Assembly (NCBI GenBank): GCA_003342895.1
Contig: PTFA01000271.1
Coordinates: 744,409 to 808,408, forward strand
Direction: 5' to 3'
From: Casuarius casuarius
Taxonomy: Eukaryota; Chordata; Aves; Casuariiformes; Casuariidae
Length of the DNA: 64,000 nucleotides
The notes beneath the pieces were generated by a model. It made no database searches, was not told where the DNA came from, and saw nothing but the letters and a program-made list of their open reading frames with translations. Positions 32,801 to 47,669 of the stretch are shown here, piece after piece. The position numbers and the translations under genes were made by a program. Every line of letters starts with the position of its first letter. Position 1 is the first letter of the stretch.

Positions 32801-35307
32801 TCTGGGATAGTCAATTTAGCAGAGGGGAAAGTAAGGCCTACTCGCAAAAATTAAATACAAAAATAAAGAGAAATGGATTTGTTTCTGTTCTTTTCTGACT
32901 GCGGTTAGCCTCTCTATTTCCAGGCTACATTATCTCACCACTGCCACCTGGTGGTCCCCAGCTCTAAGAGGCTGCTCACACAGGGAGGAAGAGGAGGGCA
33001 CAGCCAGAGGGCCTGGAACAGCTGCAATCCTCTGCAAGGAAGTGTGATTACAGAGAGGATGTACAGACAGGCAGGCATAGGCCTCCTACTTTGCTCACTT
33101 TTCCAGCTTGCATGGTCTCACCTGTAGCTGCTAACTGTGGAAGTTAATCTGCCTTTGTAAGGGCTGATTGCTTTCTCTCCCTTTGCCTGCCCTCCTTTTC
33201 CACTTGGCCTATGTGCAGGTACAAGTTTAGTAAGTGTCTGCAAGCCTGAGTGCATACAAACAAGCCCCATGAAGCATTATATTTTGGTTTTCTCTACCCC
33301 ACCTTGTGGCCTCTCCTGGCTAAAGTCAAAGAAGTGCTGAAGCATCCAAGTAAATCAGCCTGTTGGATTTTCTCATCAGCTTTAAAATGCTGTCCTCCGT
33401 GCCAGAAAAAGACAATTTTCTGCAGAACCATGCTTGCAGGATAGTTGTACTAAAGCTTTTTTTGCCTAGCCTTCTTGGAAGGCATGTTGACAGGGGAACA
33501 TATCTCCAGACTCAAATCCAGCACAAAATATACATACTCTGAGCACACAAAATATACATATGACTGAGTGCAGAGGGTGTTCCAGCATGTATCCGCTCCA
33601 CAAACACCTCCACTGGCCTCCCACCATCATCATCCTAAGATGCTGCATCAAATTGTCAGTAGATGAGCCCAAACATGTTTGTGTGTTAGTCCTCAGGAAC
33701 AGGGCTGAATATCCTTAGGGCTGAACATGCAAGTCACAGTAGTCAGAGCCCCAGGCTGACAGCAGTGTCTGAACCCTCTTCCGTGGCTTGAGCAGAGGGG
33801 AGAGGCATGCAGCAAAGCTGGTTTTAGCTGTGGTGTAAGTGGGGATTTCTGAGGTGGCTCACCTCTTCCTTAGCACATGTTACAAATGATATTGATAAAG
33901 AAGCAACCCCAAACGCCCAGCAGACATGCTCTACAACTGCCGTTCTGTGCCCTGCATCTGAGCAGTTAAAAACTTCACAGCTACTTCTGTCACTAGAAAA
34001 GCTCAAACTCCTTGTGCCTCTAACTGCAATGTCTCACTCTTCTCTCCTATTCCACAGGAACACCCATGCACACAGAGCAACAAGGAGAGGCACACTGAAC
34101 CCAAGAAAAAAAAAGGAGAGGGAGAAAAGTGGATTATACAGTGATGGAAACCAACATTTACCCTGGATGCTACTTGCAGTAAGTGATTTGACCAGGTCAA
34201 ACCCTCCTGTTGAGGGCAAAAAAGCAGGGGATGAACATCAGCTCAGAGGAAGGAATTGGTACTTTGCTTGGGACCAGCTCAAAAACATCATTTTACAGTA
34301 GTCTTGGGAATTTTTCAAAATATAGAAAGGAAATCAAAAATAACTTTGTTTGTACTGTTGTCTGCATCAAATTCAGGAGAGATGCATGTGTGAAAAGGAA
34401 GGCAGCAGTAGAAGCTGCAGGAAAGGGGAGCAGTATTTGTGTGTTTGTTTCTTATTGATTAAATTTTTCAGCCCATTTTGGAATTGGCTGTTCATTTCAG
34501 CATGGATGCACTCCACAATTTGTGGCACACTGTGCTGTTTTGCTCTGCTGGCTATGTTGTGCCTGCCAACATTTGTCGAGAAAGAACAGGAGGTCACACA
34601 TGGTGTCAAAAAAAAGAAAAAGGCCCCTGGCACAGCACGTAGAATAAAGCATTGTATTAGTGGCAATGAATTCAGACCAACTGATGGTGGAATTAATGAA
34701 ATCCATGGCTGGCACTCTTTGCATCCCGATGGAGGCTACAATTGACAAAGCAAATGTACTGGCCACTAGCCCATAAGATCAGCAAACCCTGCTTGTCCAA
34801 GGCAGCTGGAAGCCCATTGCCTTCCCCGGCAGGCCCTGAAGTGGAGAAGGGAGTTATAGTGCTTACCCAAGATCACTCCTCTCTGATTCTAGGGCAACAG
34901 AAAACCAAAAGACAGGGAAGCAAACGGTAACACTAAGTGGAATGGTGGAGAAAGGGCAAAGAATGGCAAGGAGCATTTGCTTATTTTCCTTTGTCTTTCC
35001 CAGCTTTTTAGGTTCCTCTTCTGATGAAGACTAGGAGAGAACATCATCATCTCTTTCCCTTACTTTAAGTTCTTGTTTGCCCTGAAGCTAAATCTTGTCA
35101 CCTGAGCAACAGCATCTGCTCAGACTTCTTTCTTCTCCTTGGCAGTTTCTAGTCCTTTTTGATTTCCCCTAAGAGGGTTCCCTGTGTTTGCCTTTGATTT
35201 CCATTATTGAGTTGAGCACAGACAAATAAGAATATATTTATTTCCAGATATAACATTCCTCACAACAAAGGCAGTCAAATACTACAGTAAGTGCCTGGAG
35301 AGGGGGT
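29871..35307. other. Gene desert downstream of GMNC, first part
   Basis: No gene was recognised. Open frames are at most 131 codons (34350-34745) without a domain. A MIR-like fragment lies at 34836-34895. The rest is ordinary AT-rich DNA. Confidence 0.55.
34836..34895 (-). repeat. Possible MIR-type fragment
   Basis: ggagaagggagttatagtgc followed by ttacccaagatcactcc parallels the reverse complement of MIR 'gaggttaagtgacttgcccaaggtcac'. Short and diverged. Confidence 0.4.
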
Positions 35308-35447
35308 GCATCTACATCCCTGGAGATATTCAGAACATAGCAGGAAAAGACCCTGAGCAACCTGGTTTAGCTTCAAAGTTACCCCTGCTTTGAGCTGGGG
35401 GTTGGACTCTGGACTGTGCATCTAAGTGTCCCTTCCTACCTCAGATT
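35308..35447 (+). repeat. CR1 LINE 3' end
   Basis: Clear CR1 3' UTR order: atctacatccctggagatat, tgagcaacctggtttagc, ttacccctgctttgagctgg, gggttggactctggac, gtcccttcctacctcag. Best-preserved CR1 tip in the window. The terminal 8-bp repeats are lost. Confidence 0.85.
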
Positions 35448-36329
35448 TTCAATATTTCACCTGCTCAGTCATCTCTCCAGTAGCACCTACCTGAACATAC
35501 AATCATTCAGCATTCATCTGCCTTGGACTTCTGACCATCCAACAGTACCTAGAGTGTGATCCGCCACTTTTGCTTACATGTAACCCCATATTATCTCCCT
35601 TATGTCCAAGCACATCTGAAAACAGAACCTAGAAATCCCAGCTGTTCACTTCTAACCATTCAGCTAGGCATTTTAAAAAATATTCACTTCTGTGGTTTCT
35701 GTATTAACCCTGACTATGTGTTTATTCCCTTTCAAAGGGATAATTCAACCTCAACTGTTTAAAATATAACTGAGTGCACCAAGCCAGACACAAGCCAGGG
35801 TCAAATCTAAAAGGAAGATCCACAGATCAAAGGCTCAATTAATTCCTTTCTTCCAGAGCGTTTTAATGGGATTCTTTCATGTCTAATGTTTAATATGAGT
35901 AGAATAACTGTTTATCTCTTGCTATTCCAGATTAACAGAGAAAATAACTGCTTAGATTCCTCTTAATACTTCCCAGTTACTTACTCAACCAATAGCCCAA
36001 TACCAGAAAGCCTGTGCAAGTGGAAGCACCTCCTCTTGCACCATTTCTAACAGGCCACCAGCTAAGCATGGACACAAGTCTCTCCCAAGGCTGTATCCTC
36101 CTGCCTCATCATCACCCCAAGGCAGGGGCTTGAATCCTGGTCTGTACAGGAGGATGCACACGTCAGGGTTGCAGGATGGCACTCTGAGGACCCATTCTGG
36201 AAACATGCTCACTGCAGACATTTGCACAGTTTGGCCATGAGACTATGTTCTCACTGGAGCCCAGTTCCCTGTTGATGGTGCTCCACTAGCTTGCATTACA
36301 GGCTCTTCAGGAGAGGGTCTAACTGGTCC

Positions 36330-36385
36330 CAATATAACAGAGGAAACTGAGGCTGGAGAGCTACCCTTTCAGTTTGCTCTCTGCA
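36330..36385 (-). repeat. MIR-type SINE fragment
   Basis: tataacagaggaaactgagg then ctggagag matches the reverse complement of MIR 'ttacagatgaggaaactgaggcacagag'. Confidence 0.6.
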
Positions 36386-39300
36386 AGGCAAACGCAGGGA
36401 CATCCCTGCGTAACAAGTCTGCTTGAAGTCTGCATATTGCTGCAACTTTTACAACAGTTTATTCAGGATGCAGTTTAGCCCAAGACCACATACTGGTTCT
36501 CTGCTCTGGAGAGGAGCCTTCAGGGTATTATGCCCTTGCTGCAAAGGCAAATAAGACTGCCATTACCTTATACTATTGCATTTCAGAGTAAAATTCTGAG
36601 TGAAAAAATCTAAGGAGGAAAACAGCTTGACACTGGGGCTCATTCTAGACAGTCACTTTGAACACAGGTGTCCATTCTCAGGAACAGACTCTAGGAGAGA
36701 GTGTTCAGGTTGCCAGCTGCAACAGCAGTGGTAAATTTTCCTTAACGGGATGAAGTATGAGACACATAGATCACAACTAGTATTTCTTAACACACCTTTA
36801 ATTCATTAAGCTGTTATTAATAGAATCAAGCTATTATTAGTTCTGGCAATTAACTATTCACACAACACATTCTCTTTATTCGCTCACACCCTCACATTCA
36901 CCCCAGTTACCCAGCTTGAGGGAGAGTTGGGAGGTCAACACCAGCTGTTTACTCATAAATGGAGAGTTGCATTCAGGCTGACTAAAAGAAAGTTTATGTC
37001 CTAAGTTTCTCAGGGAGTTTGGAGCCTCTCAGTAAAGAGCTGGAGAAGCCCTTGAAATCTGATTTTTAAATCATCTGGAAGAGATTGCTGTGCAATTCCA
37101 CAGTAATCCATCCCTATGTCAACCCAAAAAATCTGATATTAATTTTTCCACCTACCATTTGACTGATTTTTCAATAAAGCTAGCCTAAAAACAGGTAAAT
37201 CCTTTTTATGGAGCATTAAGCATTATAGCCTTTGTTTTTATTTTGAAAAGAAAAACAAAGAAAATTATGAAATTTCATGACAAAGACATTGAAGTGGAAC
37301 ATACTTGTGAAGCATTCCCTACCTGAGGTGGAGATTTCTTCAAAGTTAACAGTATCTCTTGAAGTTTCATTTTGATAGAACTGCATTTTTCTGATGGAAA
37401 ACAGCTTTGTTGAAATTTATAGAAAGCTTTTCTCAGCTTGGAAGGAAGAGATAGGGGTAGCAGAAACAGAACCTTCAATTGTAAATTGTCTACCCCATGG
37501 GAGGTCCAGCTTCTACAGAGGCCTTGGTGGAATCAGTTTTGAACCTAAATGGCACTTAAGCTGAGCAAGAAGGCAGACAGGGTGACAATAGTTAGTGATT
37601 TACTGATGTTCAGCTCTCTGTAGTCATAACCTGCAGTGGAGAAGCATAACTCATCAACTCCAGGTGATCCAGTTATCTAGTGTTAGCAAATGAAGAGGGA
37701 TATACCAGATAGCATAAATGATCTGGTCTTGGAGTTGCAACAGCCTGTTGAAGCTGAAAAAGGAGGCCATAATGAGTGCAGACAAGGCCAACAAACTTGG
37801 AACCACGGTCTTTTGTTTTCTTTCCTCTAATGTTGAGGAGAGGAGTGTGCCTGGGTCTGCACAGAGTGTTCCCACTGAACAATGTCAGACACGCACCAAA
37901 TTGGAGAGGTACCAGTCCAGAGCCACCTCAGTGAACTCCTACTGTAAGGCAGGAGAAACACACAAAGACCAGACCCAGGTTATCACAGTCTTTCCAGAGA
38001 AGGCCAAAGCAGCCATTTGTCATCATTATATTAATTCTCTGTTCTTATTTCTGTGCTCCCTAGAAAATAAAGTAATGCTTAGTAGGAAATAAAATGAGGA
38101 AAAGAACAACTTGAATACCTAAGGCTGGCTAAACTGATGGAGAAGATGATGAATAACCAGCATGGCTGGCACAAGTCCTATTCTTACTTCATGAAGGCTC
38201 CACAATCTACTGCCCAAAATACATCAGAGCCTTGACTTATTACTTGCCATGGTGTAGAGAGGTTTTGATTGCTTGGTACCTCCCTTCTACCAAAAAATGG
38301 TGGAGAACATCCACACTAATTGTGATGCTTCTTTATACATGTCTTAGCACAGCTGAATTCATACCACAGCCACTCACTTTTTCAGACTCTTCAAGAGGTC
38401 CAGCAGTCCCAGCGAGTGCCTTGCTAGATTGAGACTAATGTCAGATTGGGGTCTCTATGCCTGCTGCCAAAACACATTTTGCATGCAGAAGGCAGAAACG
38501 AGGAATATAAAGAAAAGAAGCAGAGACTAGAAAAACATACAAAAACAGTGAAAAATGAGAAGGTGAAAGGGCAGAACTAGTAATATTTTACCTTTTTTAT
38601 GGTATTTTCCTGTCAAAGGACCTCTGGGTGCTGCATGCTGCATTTTGCACTGCTGACTCTGGTTTTGTTCTCTGTTCTTTAGCAGAAGAATTCTCTGATC
38701 ACACTTGCCTCCCCATTGTAGCCTCAAATAAGCAGCAGCCCACTGGCACACAGCCTATAGCTAAAATGTGCCAACAGGGTCAAAGATCAGGGACAATCCT
38801 TGTCTGTACAGAGGGATACAGAATCTTGAATGCACACAATCAAATAGACGAGCCTCTGAATTTAGATTCTTATTCAGAAGTTGCCCCCCACCCCACTCCC
38901 ATCAGAAAGATCTGTGGGGTCTCTGAACAGGCAGGGGTAACAGCCTTCCTTGCCTCTGATGTGGAGGGTCCAGATACTGCAAATCTGTGAGTCCAGTACT
39001 AATACTCAGCTTCTGCCCCATGTCCATCACCCTGCTGAGCACTGACTACAACCAAAATGATCATAGTTATTCTGACCACATTGGCTCCCATGGTCCCAGT
39101 CCTGTGTTCCTAACACATTGAGCAACTACCAAGTGACAGCATGCATCCAAAAAACTCAGGATTAAACCCAGAATGATGTGGGAGAAAGAACCTGTTCATG
39201 ATGCATCCTGTCATATGCCACTGCAGTCAAACCCACCTGAGTGGGAATCAGGGTATCAGAATATGACCCATAAAAGAAACAAACCAACTTGAGCTCTCTA

Positions 39301-41479
39301 ATCCAAGTTTTCCTACTGGAGACAATCTCTGCTGACTGTTCCTAAGGAAAGCTAACTCACAGCTCCAGCGTATGACAAGAATCAGGCAGTGAGAATAACA
39401 ATTCACCTGGATACTTCCATGTATGCAGTCCCATAAAATGATAGGGTTGGGACTGTCAGCCCATGCTGCCCAAAGTGAAGATGAATGACAATGCCAACTT
39501 AATGTGAAACCAAGGAAGGACAGAGTAGGCAAGGGGCACTTGTGGAGGCATGTGCTTTAATTGTGTTATCTTGAATCTGATCATTTACATTAACAGGCTT
39601 TGATTAGCTTCTTCCTTGTTGACATTCGGTCTGGTTGAATTGTTAAACAGTAGAGGACACTGGAGTTTCTTCATTATAACAGCTGAACTGAATATCAACA
39701 AGGAAGCACTGGTACACAAATCACTGTCACAATATACAATGCATGCCAAACTGTCCCATCCCCTTACCTTACAGTGAAGTGGGAGTCTCAAATACTATCA
39801 TTTCCCCAAAAAGAGATTCAGGCAGGTCCAGGAGCTAGAGTCAGATTGTGTAAGTAAACAAGTATCTATCTGAAAACTTTTTTCATCTTTGCTTCAAGTT
39901 TGAGCAGAAAGTAAAAAAAGCAGATAATTCATACAGATCAATATAGAAACAGCTCCATTTTAAGCTGATCCCCATTAGTAAGACTCATACAGCATGTTTA
40001 TGTGTAGGATGGACACAGATCCATGTTTGCAATCAAGCACAGAACTTAAAGGATAGAGATCTCTTCTACCAGTCCGTTTGGGTATGCCTCTGCCAACTCC
40101 AATAGACTTGTGTGTGTGTGTGTATATTTATATAGCCTATGTGTTTGTGTATATAGATATGAGCCAAAGTGTAAAAAAAAAAGCGCAAATGTTTAGTGGG
40201 AAACAGTTTTGAAGATTTCCAAATTTTTCCCATTCTGTGCAAAGAATTGAGAGCTTTCCATAGGTGAGTGTGACAAATGCAGCACAAAATGATCTAGGGT
40301 TTATGTCTGACAGAGTTGGAGTTCCCACTCCCAGGTTCAGAGCCACACAGGGAGTGCTCATCTCTGGCAAGCAAGTGACAGGTTCCCACACATCTGGCTC
40401 CTGAAAGGTGATTACCCAGCTTTGATTTTGACTGCACTAAGGAACCTCTGACAACAAATGTTCTAGTAAAGCTGCTATGTTCCTACTAAATCATGTCAAA
40501 CTTTAGAGAAATCAAAAATTTCTGATACTTTCCACCACCACTCTCAGAACTCCCAGTCAACATCCAGGAAATCAGTCAGCTGAGGCTCTGGTGTGGTAGT
40601 TACACTGGTATCCTGTTGCCCAGCTGCAACATTACCTGTTGTATTGCTGAGCTTATTCCAGCCAACTGCCGAAAATTTGAGATAGTTTCAACCATAGTCC
40701 ATAGAAAACAGCTATGAAAAAGCAGCTATAGGAGAAATGATCTTAACTACATCCTGGATTCCATACTGCTGGGTGTTATCCATCAGCCTTCTGTAACAAA
40801 CCCATCTCTGTAGAAGAGATTTTTTTAATTAGTCAAAAAATCTGTTTGGAAGGCTTTGGCATGTAAAGTGATAACTTGTACAATACTTGATAAAGAGATA
40901 AAATTAAGAGTATAAATTTTAAAACCTCATTTCTCATTGCCATCTTCTGGTCAGAAGAGTGTAGTGTATTTCCTTGCTAAAATGAGCTACAATATAGGGC
41001 AGAGACATATGAGAGATACTAGACCACAAGTACAGCTCCTGCTCTTGGCTGCAGAGTTGTGCTGGTGTGTAGGAAGGGTATGAAAGCAGGTATGCTGGGT
41101 TCACTGCTCATTTGTAACAGCTGCTAAAAAGTGATTTTGTGAAAAATTCTGCTTATAATTTGAAGATGTTTGAAATCCAAGCAACGCTCACTGAAACCTT
41201 TAAGTGACATTTATCTCATTTTCTTTCCAGTACTTTACTTAACGGCTAATCAAGTCTTTCAGTGCACTCATGACTGAAAAAAACAGCCTTTTAAAAAAGT
41301 GACTCAATAGCAACAGTTTGATCTTATCCAGACCAGTACCTTCAAACTGACTTTAACCTTTGAGAAAGGGCTAAAACCTGCTGAAATCTATATTCAACAA
41401 ACAATCCATACCTATCATGCACATCTGATCTGGACTCAAAACATGAGATGTAGCATATACACACTACGGTTTGCAGTGA

Positions 41480-41545
41480 TCTAGTTGTGACCTATGACTC
41501 TAGCAATGCCCAGAGTCACAGCACTGGCCAAGCTGGGAATTTATA
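41480..41545 (-). repeat. Possible MIR-type fragment
   Basis: aatgcccagagtcacagcac followed by tggccaagctgggaattta resembles the reverse complement of MIR 'gcccaaggtcacacag…gtggcagagctgggatttga'. Confidence 0.5.
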
Positions 41546-44500
41546 TTTATCCAAACAAGCAAAGATAGGGCAAGTTCAACTTTGTTTGCTATCATGCCGA
41601 GCCTGGCACCTGAATGGGAAATGACACTCCATTTCCTGGGTCCTTTCTGCCATTGGCCTCATTTTCACAAAGTGAGGCTCCTTTTGCCTAGGCTGAAGGA
41701 GCTGTTCTCTCCTTAGCATCACTTTAGAAGCGCATTGCACAAATTCAGCTTTCCAGTGTTTTCCCTTCTTGAATACAACACCAAGAACTTCACCCACAGC
41801 TCGTTAAAACTCATGCAAGTCATCTTCCTGATTTCCTGAAGGTTACAGTCAGGCAACAGAGCATGTGCCCAGCTCTCCCTGCAGACTAAAGGACAAAGGA
41901 GAAGTCTGGATGTCCTATAATTGCATACACCTTGTCAAGGAGTACCTGCTCTGTGGCCATGAGTCACACAGCAGGGAAGCAGTTGAATATTTACAACTGT
42001 CACACCTCTTGATTCCAAAATAATAATCTGGACAGTTTTTGGCTGATCCCCAAGCTCTGCTCCCTTTAGCCTTTAGTTAAACAAGCTAGAGTTTAACTGA
42101 AAATTTAAAACAGAAGAAAAAAAAGAGCAACAAACAAATTCTAGTTAAACTAAAGAGAAAATGGAATAGAGAAGGACATAGGAGGGAAAGCAAGCATGAT
42201 AGCAAGGGGTTTTAGCAAAAGCTAAATTCCTTGCTCCTTTTGGAGAAATACACCTGATTGAATCAAAGACTGGGACAGCTCCAGACAGCTGCTCTTGGCA
42301 CACTGAAGGTGGTCTCTGCAATTCCTAAAGCAATGTGTAGCAGGAGCATTTTGCACATGTTCTCCCAGACACTGTTCATGCTGCCCCATTTTTCCTTTGC
42401 TCTTTGGAGGATGGTTCAAAAGCAGAGTCCTTCCTTTAAAGCAGCACCATGTGCAGGCAGTGAGGGGGCTGCCTGTGCAGACCATGGCACCCTCCTTCTC
42501 CCCTGCCTGTCCAGTTCAGGGTTTTTTCCCCCCAGCAAACAAAACCTACACACCATTTAAATGAGTGGAAGCCCAGGTCTTTTCCAATGCCTGGATTATT
42601 CTTCATGTGTTACTTGATAGGGCTGACCTTGGATATTCTCAGACTGGCTGCTCTTTTCCCACTTCTTTCGGTAATTTCGGTAATCTATGAACTGCAGCTT
42701 GTTTCTCTTCATCTCCGATTTGTAATAATTTCAACATGTAAGCTTGGTTAAAACTCAGATTACAAAGGCTCTTACTATGACACATTTTCGAAGACATTTC
42801 TTTCCTGAGCCCTGGACTTGAGTGACACAACTGGTTGCATATTCCTGCTTTACAAACAAGTAGCTTGACAAATTCTACTGACTTTGTTCTTAGTTGTTTA
42901 AAGAGTTTAGTAGACAAATAAAGAGATAGATTATTTAAATAGATAGAATCTATAAACAAGTATATATAGTTTTATATATTAAAATATGTATCTATTGCAC
43001 TCAACTATTTTAAGAGAATACAATTAAGGTGCTCAAGTCAAGGTGCACTTGCAATCAGACTAGTCCTATCTCTGTATAGGACTGTATCTCTCTGTGCAGA
43101 GATCAGTCTTCAATTATACTAGCTTATCCCTCAGTGGCTCTGCTTTTCTGGATAAACATTGATAGTAGTCCCATAAATCAAGTGGTCATGATGAGATCCA
43201 GACTGCCAAAAACTCTGTTATTCTGAGGGTGGAAACATGCAGCATTTCCTCTCTGAGGATCTCACAAAAAGGCTGTGTCAAGATTTGATAGGAAATCACT
43301 TCCATTTCCAAGTGAATCTGATTGTGTTGTGACTGTGCCATTGCTAAAGTCCCATGGAGCTGGTGCTACTGGTTAAAGTGTTCGAACTGTCTCTTAATCA
43401 CTGTAATATGCCTTTACATCTAGGAAAAACTTATTTGAAGTGATAAAACTTGGTCCTTAATTCACTTGCACCTGAGTAAAAGTAACAGATTTTATCACCT
43501 CTACATTCCCCTTTTGTGAACTGTACAACCCACTGAGCTTGAAAGCCAATGAACAGTGATAAGGAACGTGTCTGAAGAGATCAAGCAGCAGTGAGACCAG
43601 GCCAGGAGCTATGCTGTCTTTGTTCTAATTTTTCCTTGGAGAAGAAAGATTTTTTTTTTCCTTGTTTAAGTCTGCCAAGGTAGGCTAGTTGAGGTTTCAT
43701 TCACATTAAACAGAATTAATAGCAATTCAGGGAAGTAGCTTACACATCCATGAGAACATATTCCTGGGAGAGTGCTTAAGAACATCTATCAGCATTACAG
43801 GTACAACTGCTTCTGTTGTTACATTTGCAGATTTAGGCTCCATTGCATAAATTGTAATAAGACCAAAATCCAAGCAGAAATAAATGGGTCTAAAATTTTT
43901 GGATCTGGCCTGTTAGTAACACCCTCCACCATCACAACTGAAGATCTATGCCTTACAAATAGCACCAGGTCCTGACAATATTGCAGTATGGAGCTGAGCA
44001 AATTGAGGTGATTGAGATTAAACCCATAGAACAGCTGCAGCTCTGATGAAGTCCGTGCAGGTCCTCTGAACTTGCACAATAAATGGAATTTATAGGAAGG
44101 AAAGGAACCACATAAAAAAAATGTGTTTCTGCACCTTATCTTAGCAGCAACATAACCCTCTATCTGCAGTTTGCAGTGCAGAGTAGCCCTGCTTCACACT
44201 GAGGTTCAGGCATACAATCCACGGACTGTATAAAGGCCATTGAGCACACACAGACGGTCTGCATTAATGTCCACATTTTGCACAATTCCAGCTTCCAGGT
44301 AGTAGAAAGGTTCTGACTTTGCAGAATGTGAAGATAGGCCCTGAGTATAAGCAATATAGAAACTGCTGAAGTCTGCTGAGAGCCCAGAACAGTGACTTGG
44401 AGTTCCAAATTGTACCTCTGTAGCAGATGCTGAATATTTTTTAAGTTCAAGAGGAGGGAATGGGGAAGAAGATGGGAGCAGACCCCTCAGAAAGAATAAT

Positions 44501-46149
44501 GATTAGCTGTGGGAACAAAAACAAAGGCAGAAGTCTTGGAGAGGAAAAAAGAAAGCAGTAGGAAAGCAAGAAAGGAAGACATACAAGGCAGCAGATCACA
44601 AAGGGAAGTTGCACCCCTTACAAAGCAATTGGTCAGACATTACAAATTAAACTGTTGGTCTACAAAAATGGCCATTTCATTCTGAAACAGACTGGAATCC
44701 CTGGGAGGTCTGTGCAAGCCCTGTCTGAAGGAGTGCCCTGAACAGTGCCATGATCCAAGTGTAAACTGTTACCAAAGCTCCCAGTCCACAAGTGAAACAC
44801 AGAATTCATTTCCTCTCCCCTGAGGACTGCAGTCCTTCACTTTGTTCTTCAATCCCAGACCTTCTTAACCAGCTTGGTTTAAACACAGCTCAGGAACATG
44901 AGCATTCAGATTCCAGCTCACCAGCATAAGTAGTGCATGGACTATTGCAACCGAGCAAGAGAGCCTGGCACTGCAGTGTCTATTGTTTGCACAGCACAGC
45001 CTCTAATTTGTCTGAAAATGCAGTAGATTGATTTGAAGGAATTTTCCTTTGAAATAACTCATTATATAACAAAATAAGTTTTGAAACACAAGCCAGCTTT
45101 TTAAACCCCACAGACCTTCCAAGAAGGTCTAGAAATTTGGCCAGTATGTCCTGCAGTCACAGGGTTCTCTGTTCCTACCCCAGAGCCATATTTCCCCATT
45201 GGAACTGATAGTAAGGGCTAATCTTCAAATGTAACAAAGTCCATTTCTTCAGGGGTTTCTGGAAGGAGGCTGGCTTGGGCTCATTTGCAAATCTCATAGG
45301 CAGGGTTGGGAACTGTGCTACAGGGACCCCTGCCTCCCAGGGCTGGGAGGCTGGAATCAAGACTGACAGCTTCACTTCTATTCACCATACTACATGGGTT
45401 GCTCTCTTATCAAGAAAGACTCAGTCTCTTAATTTCTTATGATGATAATTGACAGCAAAAGCTTATATATACACATGTACTTTTGCCTATATATATATAT
45501 GCATGTATGTAGTACTTGATCTTGCAAATTTTTGTTCATTTGAACAGCACCATTTACTCCAATAGGAAAATATATACATAGATCTGACCCTGTAAAGTCT
45601 GTTACATATTTTAAAGTGAAATAGCTATTTGACAACATGTATGTAACGGAGCTGAAAGTCCCTTCCACATCGGAACAGGTTGGGCACAACTTAAATGGCA
45701 CAGGTGTTTGTGCTGAACTGTACCACACTGCTACAAAAAGCAATCACAATACATTTGCAAATCAAACACATCTGAAACTTTTTCTCAGGAGGAAAAAAGT
45801 CATGGAACAGATCTCCAAAACCCAAATGCCAGAGCTGTCCATTTTCAGCTGCATACATTGCTAATGCTCATGACAGACTCACAAGACTGTCTGCCGTGTT
45901 GAAAAGTTGGAAATAAACTGTACTAGAAAGAGGCAGGGAAAAATCTCACTTTCTCTCCAAGAACAGATAAACTTCCATGTCTGAGGTGGAAATAAAATGG
46001 AAGTTGCAAAGACAAGCAAAGTCACTTGGGGAGCAATTCATTTCCTGGCTCAGACAGGTTGCTTTTAAAAAGGTACTAGCTTGTAACACAAGTAATGGCA
46101 TTTTAGCACTGGTTATGTGCAGCTCTTCCAAGAGCGTACTAATATAGTC

Positions 46150-46255
46150 TGTGGTCATGCCTAAGGGGTGTCAGATGAAATCATGGACCTGCTCTCCTGG
46201 GTGCTCTACAAACCCAGGATCAAGGAAGGTGGCCATCCCAAGAAATTTGCGTTCA
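46150..46255 (+). repeat. Ancient interspersed repeat, family not named
   Basis: gtggtcatgcctaaggggtg, ggtgctctacaaacccagg and ggtggccatcccaagaaatt follow the order of a repeat common in amniotes ('…gtgctgtacaaacacag…gacagtccctgccccaaagagcttac…'). A relative lies at 47046-47110. I cannot assign the family with certainty. Confidence 0.45.
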
Positions 46256-47045
46256 TTCGTCTCTAAAGCTCAGTGGGACTATTCATCATGACAGCAAGAC
46301 ACAGCCAGTTAGCTCATCATCTATATTCATTACACAAAGCACAGGGTGGTTAGAGCTCTGAGACTGCCCATACTAACCTGGTCTAGGGGTACCACCACAG
46401 TCTGGTGAGCTAAGTACCCCTATGCAAATGTTATTATTGGAGTCCATACACCCTGCTTCTCTAGCACTTTGTAAGCATAAAGTCCCTACTGCCAACCTTA
46501 ATCAGTGCTAATTCAGTGCATTTGATGGTCTCCAAATAATTTTTTTGTGCTGCAGTTTGCTTCAAGTTTACCAACTCCCTTCACCCTTCCAGTACTAGCC
46601 ATAAAAACAAACTCCCAAAGCCTGTCAAATAGTATAACTGGTCACCAACTTAGCCAGGTAAGAGCTAGATTTGCAAATAATAATGAAGAGAACAGGTTCC
46701 TCCTGAACTAATGAATAGAGTTAAATATTTTAAATGAGCAGAATGTGTACTATTGAATAAACAATCCTCAAGGCATTCATGGAAGCAATCCTGGCTATTT
46801 ATTCCCAAGAGCAACAGTGTCTACTACCTGCCAACATACCTCACCCACCTTTACGTACTGCCACTCTCTGCCAGTGATGACAACACAACTTTTAAAAAAG
46901 AGTCTATTATTGTTACTTATGAATTCCAGCCCTCTCTGGCATGTGGACTTATGGAAAGAATAACAAAGGCATCTTGAGCTTGGATATTACTATAATGAGT
47001 ATTTACATTACCAGCAGCAACCTGGAAGTGTGACTGAGACCACAT

Positions 47046-47110
47046 AATAGTAGGTGCTCCATACACACTGAAGAGATAGTCCTTGCCGAAAAGGACTTAT
47101 TATCTAGTAT
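47046..47110 (+). repeat. Ancient interspersed repeat, same type as at 46150
   Basis: agtaggtgctccatacacac, then agatagtccttgccgaaaag and gacttattatctagta match the same consensus end ('gacagtccctgccccaaagagcttacaatctaa'). Confidence 0.45.
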
Positions 47111-47669
47111 ACTGTGGGGTCTTGGTTAAGCCATTAAGGTGATGCTGATATCTCCAAGCATCACAGACGTGATCCTCCCTCTGTCAAAGCCAGCTTCTTT
47201 GACTACAGAGCCCTGCATAGGCCAGACCTGATTTGCATGCACAGAACAGTCAGGCTGAAGGAGCGCAACAAGCCCAGATTTCCTGCAGCACACTCAGCTG
47301 AGGAACATGTGGAACAGAGTAGCTGGGGACAGGCTACTACACATCTTCCTCAAAACAAAGCTTTGCATGGGGCAGGAGGGGCATATGCCTTAACCTGTTT
47401 TTGTCTCCTACTCCAAGGGAGAGGGAACCTTGGGGTTAGAGAACTATCCTTGATGCAGTTACCAAGTTTGAAGACTACCTAACAAGTCCATAGCTGAAAC
47501 ACTAGATAGAAGATCTCCAGCCAACATACAGAGGTCTCCTGCATCCTGGGCATTGAGCATACTGCCAGAGACCAGTCAGGGCCCCATCTCACAGTACCTG
47601 AACAAGATGAGCCAGGGAGGCTGGGACTGGCAGCCAGGTTCAACCAAGAGTCCATATCATCAAGCAAGT

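Larger units (their letters stand above)
35448..46149. other. Gene desert, second part
   Basis: No gene recognised. MIR-like fragments at 36330-36385 and 41480-41545 and a (TG)7 tract at 40109-40122 are present. Open frames reach 124 codons (37718-38092) with no recognisable domain. Confidence 0.55.

Noticed and set aside
39429..39455. Possible minus-strand CR1 tip (aaaatgatagggttgggact)
   Set aside because: Only about 25 bp resemble the CR1 end and the following sequence does not continue the match.
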